Shown here piece by piece: positions 59,581 to 64,000 of a DNA stretch of 64,000 nucleotides. The stretch covers positions 112,084 through 176,083 of the forward strand of contig NZ_CABVII010000013.1 in NCBI RefSeq assembly GCF_902497995.1, in the 5' to 3' direction. The notes under the pieces were generated by a model. It was not told the DNA's origin. It did no database searches and worked only from the letters and a program-made list of their open reading frames with translations. Position 1 is the first letter of the stretch, and every line of letters begins with the position of its first letter. Origin of the DNA: Pseudomonas fluorescens. GTDB taxonomy: Bacteria; Pseudomonadota; Gammaproteobacteria; Pseudomonadales; Pseudomonadaceae. The position numbers and the translations under genes are program-made.

Positions 59581-60618
59581 TCAGTCGTGTCTGTCAGAGG
59601 CTTCTGACAACTCACCCTGAAACCGCGCTCGATACCGCCCCGGACTCTCCCCCGTCCATTTCTTGAATGCCCGATGGAACGCACTCGGCTCCTGAAACCC
59701 CAACCGCTCGGCAATATCGCCGATGCTCGCCTTGCTCTGACGCAATTGCTCGAATGCCACCCCACGCCGCACTTCGTCCTTGATCTCCTGATACGAACAG
59801 CCTTCACGCTCCAGTTTGCGGCGGAAGGTGCTGGAACTCAGGTGCTGTTCCAGGGCGAAGGCCTGCAAGGTCGGCCATTCGCTGTAAAGACTGTGGCGCA
59901 GGCGCTGATGCACCTGCGACGCCAGGCCGTGCTGGTTGCGGAAGCGAATCACCAGCCATTGCGGTGCGGTGCGCAGGAACACTTTCAACGAGGCCAGGTC
60001 CTGAATCACCGGCAAACGCAGGTAGTGGCTGGCAAATTCGATCTCGGTGCGTTCGGCGCCGAAGGTCAGGTTGGGGCCCCAGAGCAAACGGTCATCGCTA
60101 AGGGAAACGCGCTGATGGCGGAAGTCCGCACGATCTATGGGGATGCGTCGACCGCCCAGCCAGCACAGCAGACTGATCATCAACACCAGGAACGTCTCTT
60201 CGCCCAAACGTGCGAGGTCATCGTTTTGCGCGCGGGTTTCCAGGCTGATGACCGCCCGCTTGCCGCGTACGGTCAGGGTGCCGCGAAAGTCCTTGAGGAA
60301 CAGGGCGAAGTTGGTCAGGCACTGGCGCATGGCTTTGTGCAGGTCGGGCTCCTGAATCAGCGCCCGGCAGATCAGGGCGAAGCTGCCCGGTGGCATGCCA
60401 TGGGAGTCGAGACCGAAGAATTCGTCGTCGAGTTCGCGGATCTGGATCAGCCACAGCGCGGCAAATGCACTGGCCGGCACCCGTGCCGTGGGTTGTTCCA
60501 TCGACACCGGGTCGATGCCCGCCTGTTCCAGCACACCCCCCAGGCGCTGCGTATCGTCCCCCAGCCCATGGATCATGGCCTGCACGAAGTAGGCGGCCAC
60601 CGAGTCTTTTTCCCGCAT
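59581..60618 (-). CDS. AraC-family transcriptional regulator (OruR/ArgR-like layout)
   Basis: 345 residues. The N-terminal 210 residues match the Arabinose_bd effector domain (VPASAFAALWLIQIRELDDEFFGLDSHGMPPGSFALICRAL). The C-terminal 100 residues hold two helix-turn-helix motifs (EQHLSSSTFRRKLEREGCSYQEIKDEVRR, then ASIGDIAERLGFQEPSAFHRAFKKWTGESPGRYR). It is divergent from the 3-hydroxyacyl-CoA dehydrogenase gene, which it may control, with the promoters in the 167-base gap. Confidence 0.9.
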   Translation of the reverse strand: MREKDSVAAYFVQAMIHGLGDDTQRLGGVLEQAGIDPVSMEQPTARVPASAFAALWLIQIRELDDEFFGLDSHGMPPGSFALICRALIQEPDLHKAMRQCLTNFALFLKDFRGTLTVRGKRAVISLETRAQNDDLARLGEETFLVLMISLLCWLGGRRIPIDRADFRHQRVSLSDDRLLWGPNLTFGAERTEIEFASHYLRLPVIQDLASLKVFLRTAPQWLVIRFRNQHGLASQVHQRLRHSLYSEWPTLQAFALEQHLSSSTFRRKLEREGCSYQEIKDEVRRGVAFEQLRQSKASIGDIAERLGFQEPSAFHRAFKKWTGESPGRYRARFQGELSEASDRHD

Positions 60619-60785
60619 TTGAACGCTTTACTCCCCATCACCCGAATGGCAAAAAACACCAGTGCCGTTGAACAGTTTCGGCATAGGACAACCGCCCTGC
60701 CGGCTCTAGACTCGTGGCCAATAGTACGCCTTCGGCCGTTGCGGCGGCCAAGGTATCGCAAGGTTTGAGCCCAAGGACACAGAAC

Positions 60786-61637
60786 ATGAATCTGCAAGAC
60801 ATTGGCGTGATCGGCGCCGGCACCATGGGCAACGGCATCGCGCAAGTCTGCGCCCTGGCCGGCTTCAAGGTGACCTTGATCGACATTTCCGACAGCGCCC
60901 TGCAAAAGGCCATTGCGACGGTCGGCAAAAACCTGGATCGGCAAATCGCCAAGGATACGCTGACCCAGGCGCAAAAACTCGAGACCCTCGACAGGATCAG
61001 CACCAGCACCGATTACAGCAGCCTGCAGAACGTGCAACTGGTGATCGAAGCCGCGACCGAAAACCTCGAGCTGAAACTGCGGGTGCTGCAACAGATCGCC
61101 GCGCAGGTCAGCCCCCACTGCGTGATCGCCTCCAACACCTCGTCGCTGTCCATTACCCAACTCGCCGCCAGCGTCAGCCAACCCGAACGATTCATCGGCC
61201 TGCACTTCTTCAACCCGGTGCCGGTAATGGGCCTGATCGAAGTGATCCGTGGTCTGCAAACCAGCGACGCGACCCACGCCCTGGCGCTGGACATGGCCAC
61301 CACCCTGGGCAAGACCGCGATCACCGCCGGCAACCGTCCGGGCTTCGTGGTCAACCGGATCCTGGTGCCGATGATCAACGAAGCGATCCTGGTGTTGCAG
61401 GAAGGCCTGGCCAGCGCCGAAGACATCGACGCCGGCATGCGCCTGGGTTGCAACCAGCCCATCGGCCCGCTGGCCCTGGCGGACCTGATCGGCCTGGACA
61501 CCGTGCTGGCGATTCTCGAGGCCTTCTACGATGGCTTCAACGACAGCAAATACCGCCCCGCGCCACTGCTCAAGGAAATGGTCGCCGCCGGCTACCTGGG
61601 ACGCAAGACGGGGCGCGGCTTCCATGCCTATGCCTGA
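60786..61637 (+). CDS. 3-hydroxybutyryl/3-hydroxyacyl-CoA dehydrogenase
   Basis: 283 residues from ATG 60786 (AAGGA upstream). The Rossmann motif is GVIGAGTMGNGIAQ, followed by VTLIDIS. Catalytic Ser in SNTSSLSITQLA, His in GLHFFNPVPVM, and the C-terminal domain NRPGFVVNRILVPMINEA and GCNQPIGPLALADLIGLD are present. It oxidises 3-hydroxyacyl-CoA (probably short chain) with NAD+. It overlaps the TetR gene by 14 bases, so the two are translationally coupled. The AraC gene is divergent. Confidence 0.93.
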   Translation: MNLQDIGVIGAGTMGNGIAQVCALAGFKVTLIDISDSALQKAIATVGKNLDRQIAKDTLTQAQKLETLDRISTSTDYSSLQNVQLVIEAATENLELKLRVLQQIAAQVSPHCVIASNTSSLSITQLAASVSQPERFIGLHFFNPVPVMGLIEVIRGLQTSDATHALALDMATTLGKTAITAGNRPGFVVNRILVPMINEAILVLQEGLASAEDIDAGMRLGCNQPIGPLALADLIGLDTVLAILEAFYDGFNDSKYRPAPLLKEMVAAGYLGRKTGRGFHAYA

Positions 61638-62283
61638 GCGTTGTTCACGTTTCGCCGAGTACCGGGACAAAGTCCTGGAGCTGTTCGCCAGCAAGGGTTT
61701 CGGCCAGGTCGGCATGCGTGAGCTCGCGACCTGCCTGGGGCTCTCCCCGGGTTCGTTGTATCACCATTACCCCAGCAAGCAGCACTTGCTGCTGGATCTG
61801 ATCGAAGAGTTCTACGAAGAGCTGTTGGCCGCCCTGGGGCGCATCGCCCAACAAGCTCCGGCCAAACGCGACAAATTGCAGGCGCTGATCCGCGCGCATG
61901 TGAACCTGCATCAGGAGATGCCCTGGCATTTTCGCCTGGTGGAGCGCGACAGCGGCTGCCTGAACGAAGAGCAACAGCAACGGGTGCGACAACTGCGCGA
62001 GCAGTACGAAGGCAAATTGCTGTCGATAGTCGGCGCCCGGTCGCGGTTCAGTGAACAGGGCCGGCTGGCCGCCGGGCATGCGATCGCTGCCTTGCTCAAC
62101 AGCGCGCCCAGCTGGCTGGCGCAGCATGCGCTGGATGAACCGGAGCGCGATGAATTGCTGGAAAGCCTGGTGCGCGGCGCCATCGAGCGTGTGCTGGCTC
62201 CACGACGCGCGCCCGAGGCAATAAGCCTGGCCTCGTCCATAGAAAAAACATCTAAAAAACCCCAACCGCCCGCTGCGTTTTAG
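61624..62283 (+). CDS. TetR-family transcriptional regulator
   Basis: 219 residues from ATG 61624 (a second ATG at 61630 is equally possible). The N-terminal helix-turn-helix is typical: VLELFASKGFGQVGMRELATCLGLSPGSLYHHYPSKQHLLLDL. The C-terminal ligand domain is family-like, followed by a Lys/Pro-rich tail (EKTSKKPQPPAAF). Co-expression with the dehydrogenase suggests control of acyl-CoA metabolism. Confidence 0.9.
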   Translation: MPMPERCSRFAEYRDKVLELFASKGFGQVGMRELATCLGLSPGSLYHHYPSKQHLLLDLIEEFYEELLAALGRIAQQAPAKRDKLQALIRAHVNLHQEMPWHFRLVERDSGCLNEEQQQRVRQLREQYEGKLLSIVGARSRFSEQGRLAAGHAIAALLNSAPSWLAQHALDEPERDELLESLVRGAIERVLAPRRAPEAISLASSIEKTSKKPQPPAAF

Positions 62284-62373
62284 GGCTTTGCTACCCGAGT
62301 CGACGTCCATCGGAATTCCCTGGCCAGGCAAACGGTCAACCGATGTGTCCCCTCAATGACCGGGAGCTGAACC

Positions 62374-62787
62374 ATGAAAATCAATCCCTACCTGATCTTC
62401 AATGGCGACTGCAAAGCCGCCTTCACCTTCTATGCCCAAGCCCTGCAAGGCCAGATCGAAATGATGATGACCTTCGGTGAAAGTCCGGCGCGCGAGCACT
62501 TTGCGGCGGATTTGCACAACCTGATCATCCACACCCGCCTGTCGGTGGGCGATCAGGCGATCATGGGCTCGGACACCACACCGGATCGCCCCGCGGATGA
62601 AATGGCCGGTTGCTCGGTATCGCTGAATGTCGACAGCATTGCCGAGGCCGAGCGCGTGTTCAGCGCGCTGGCCGAAGACGGCAAGGTGCAAATGCCCCTG
62701 GAAGCCACGTTCTGGGCCGCGCGCTTCGGCATGCTGGTCGACCGGTTTGGGGTGTCGTGGATGGTGAACTGCGAAAAGGATCAGTGA
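62374..62787 (+). CDS. VOC-superfamily protein, PhnB-like
   Basis: 137 residues with the PhnB/glyoxalase-like fold: KINPYLIFNGDCKAAFTFYAQALQG, HTRLSVGDQAIMGSD, and the C-terminal FWAARFGMLVDRFGVSWMVN. Members are related to metal-dependent dioxygenases but usually have no known reaction. Gene start at 62374 after GGGAG. A terminator follows. Confidence 0.85.
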   Translation: MKINPYLIFNGDCKAAFTFYAQALQGQIEMMMTFGESPAREHFAADLHNLIIHTRLSVGDQAIMGSDTTPDRPADEMAGCSVSLNVDSIAEAERVFSALAEDGKVQMPLEATFWAARFGMLVDRFGVSWMVNCEKDQ

Positions 62788-62791
62788 CCAC

Positions 62792-62817
62792 AGGGCCCAA
62801 CCAAGGTTGGGCCCTTT
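62792..62817. terminator. Rho-independent terminator
   Basis: AGGGCCCAACC (62792-62802) and GGTTGGGCCCT (62805-62815) are exact complements, followed by TT. It separates the convergent PhnB-like and acsA genes and can serve both. Confidence 0.88.
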
Positions 62818-62893
62818 CCCGCGACCGGACAAAGAAGCTCCTCCCGGTAAATTACCGGGCGAAGCTTCATGCTCGACATAGCTTTTTTGTAGT

Positions 62894-64000
62894 TTATGAA
62901 GCGTTCATGGTTTTGTGGGTGTCGATCAGATGCTGCACCACACCCGGATCGGCCAAGGTGGAAATATCACCCAACCCATCGTATTCGGCAGCCGCAATCT
63001 TGCGCAGAATCCGCCGCATGATCTTGCCCGAACGGGTTTTCGGCAGGCCCGGCGCCCAATGGATCACATCCGGTGAAGCAATCGGGCCGATCTCCTTGCG
63101 CACCCAGTTCTTGAGCTCGGTACGCAGTTTTTCGTCCGCCTCTTCGCCGCTATTGATAGTGACGTAGACATAAATGCCCTGCCCCTTGATGTCATGCGGC
63201 ACACCGACCACCGCAGCCTCGGCGACTTTCGGGTGAGCGACCATCGCGCTTTCGATCTCGGCCGTCCCCATGCGGTGCCCGGACACGTTGAGCACGTCAT
63301 CCACACGCCCGGTGATCCAGTAGTAACCGTCTGCATCACGCCGCGCACCGTCACCGGTGAAGTACATGCCACGGAACGTCTTGAAGTAAGTGTCGACGAA
63401 GCGGTCATGGTCGCGATACAGCGTGCGCGCCTGGCCCGGCCACGAATCGAGAATCACCAGGTTGCCCTCGGCCACGCCTTCGATGATGTTGCCCAGGTTG
63501 TCCACCAACGCCGGCACCACGCCGAAGAACGGCCGCGCCGCAGAACCCGGCTTGAGGCCGTGAGCGCCCGGCAACGGGCTCATCAGGGTCGCGCCGGTTT
63601 CGGTCTGCCACCAGGTGTCGACGATCGGGCAACGGGACTGACCGACGTTCTTGTAGTACCAATCCCAGGCTTCCGGGTTGATCGGCTCACCGACCGAACC
63701 CAGCAGACGCAAGCTGCTGCCATCGGCGCCTTCAACAGCGGCGGTGCCCGAGGCCATCATCGCGCGAATCGCGGTCGGCGCGGTGTAGAGGATATTGACC
63801 TGGTGCTTGTCGACGATCTTCGCCACCCGGGTGATGTCCGGATAGTTCGGCACGCCTTCGAACAGCAGCGTGGTCGCGCCGTTGGCCAGCGGGCCGTAGA
63901 CGATGTAGGTGTGGCCGGTGATCCAGCCGACGTCGGCGGTGCACCAGTAGACTTCGCCCGGACGGTAGTCGAACACGCGCTCATGGGTCATGGCCGCATA
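62894..64000 (-). CDS. acsA: Acetyl-CoA synthetase (5' part outside the window)
   Basis: The last 369 codons of AMP-forming acetyl-CoA synthetase. TADVGWITGHTYIVYGPLANG opens the visible part. WWQTETGATLMSPLPG is the core motif, YFTGDGARRDADGYYWITGRVDDVLNVSGHR the hinge region, and PKTRSGKIMRR carries the Lys that is acetylated to control the enzyme. The protein ends VQHLIDTHKTMNAS. The frame is open at the right edge, so about 280 N-terminal residues lie beyond. Confidence 0.96.
   Translation of the reverse strand, partial: YAAMTHERVFDYRPGEVYWCTADVGWITGHTYIVYGPLANGATTLLFEGVPNYPDITRVAKIVDKHQVNILYTAPTAIRAMMASGTAAVEGADGSSLRLLGSVGEPINPEAWDWYYKNVGQSRCPIVDTWWQTETGATLMSPLPGAHGLKPGSAARPFFGVVPALVDNLGNIIEGVAEGNLVILDSWPGQARTLYRDHDRFVDTYFKTFRGMYFTGDGARRDADGYYWITGRVDDVLNVSGHRMGTAEIESAMVAHPKVAEAAVVGVPHDIKGQGIYVYVTINSGEEADEKLRTELKNWVRKEIGPIASPDVIHWAPGLPKTRSGKIMRRILRKIAAAEYDGLGDISTLADPGVVQHLIDTHKTMNAS

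Overview
The window is a GC-rich stretch of a Pseudomonas chromosome, most likely from the P. fluorescens/P. putida side of the genus. The evidence is the gene content (two-subunit arginine N-succinyltransferase, HglS-type DUF1338 enzyme, CobF, DUF6124 protein, MnxG-type oxidase), the GTAGGAGCGAG/GTGGGAGCGGG REP elements between genes, and Pseudomonas-like codon use. Species and strain cannot be fixed from the sequence alone.

Left part (1-13,600), ordinary metabolism with signs of decay. It holds the 3' part of a CoA-transferase B subunit followed by a thiolase deleted down to its two ends. Next come a membrane protein, a frameshifted secreted protein, an esterase, cobF with a phosphatase-like gene, an orphan arginine N-succinyltransferase pair, an oxaloacetate-decarboxylase-type enzyme, the 3' stub of an M20 peptidase, a MASE2-GGDEF diguanylate cyclase, an alpha/beta hydrolase, a 2-oxoadipate dioxygenase/decarboxylase and a DJ-1/PfpI protein.

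Island (about 13,700-15,950). This is a partly AT-rich, non-syntenic-looking segment with strong hairpins, an orphan terminator, a 38-codon ORF, and an Xre/ParS-like antitoxin plus RES toxin pair. It is followed by an AttEFGH-like ABC exporter with a CrtC-type lipoprotein (15,951-20,152).

Central part (20,400-57,000), the highlight: a complete-looking manganese-oxidation locus. It contains an MnxR-type sigma54 response regulator with two paralogous sensor kinases (MnxS1/MnxS2 arrangement) and an operon of two secreted proteins followed by CsgB-like and a very long CsgA-like curlin. A minus-strand operon starts with a stand-alone receiver protein, runs through a T2SS/type IV pilus-like machine (ATPase, PilM/N/O-like, GspC-like, secretin, three pseudopilins), and ends in csgE, csgF and csgG. 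A second minus-strand operon starts with a 1,943-residue MnxG-like multicopper oxidase. It is followed by a beta-propeller protein, two SCO copper chaperones, a cytochrome c/periplasmic-binding fusion and a SurA-like chaperone. A lytic transglycosylase and gspG-gspF complete the set.

Five sigma54-type -24/-12 boxes (GG-N10-GC) precede these units. The same palindrome, CCCC-N7-GGGG, lies near four of the promoter regions, at 25,861, 42,514 plus 42,558, 54,483 and 55,149. I infer that the MnxR-type regulator coordinates oxidase, secretion machine, copper delivery and curli-like fibres as one regulon, which would build an extracellular Mn-oxide/amyloid matrix.

Right part (57,000-64,000), housekeeping again: a small I78-inhibitor-like protein, an ABC exporter, an AraC regulator divergent from a 3-hydroxyacyl-CoA dehydrogenase, a TetR regulator, a PhnB/VOC protein and the 3' part of acetyl-CoA synthetase.
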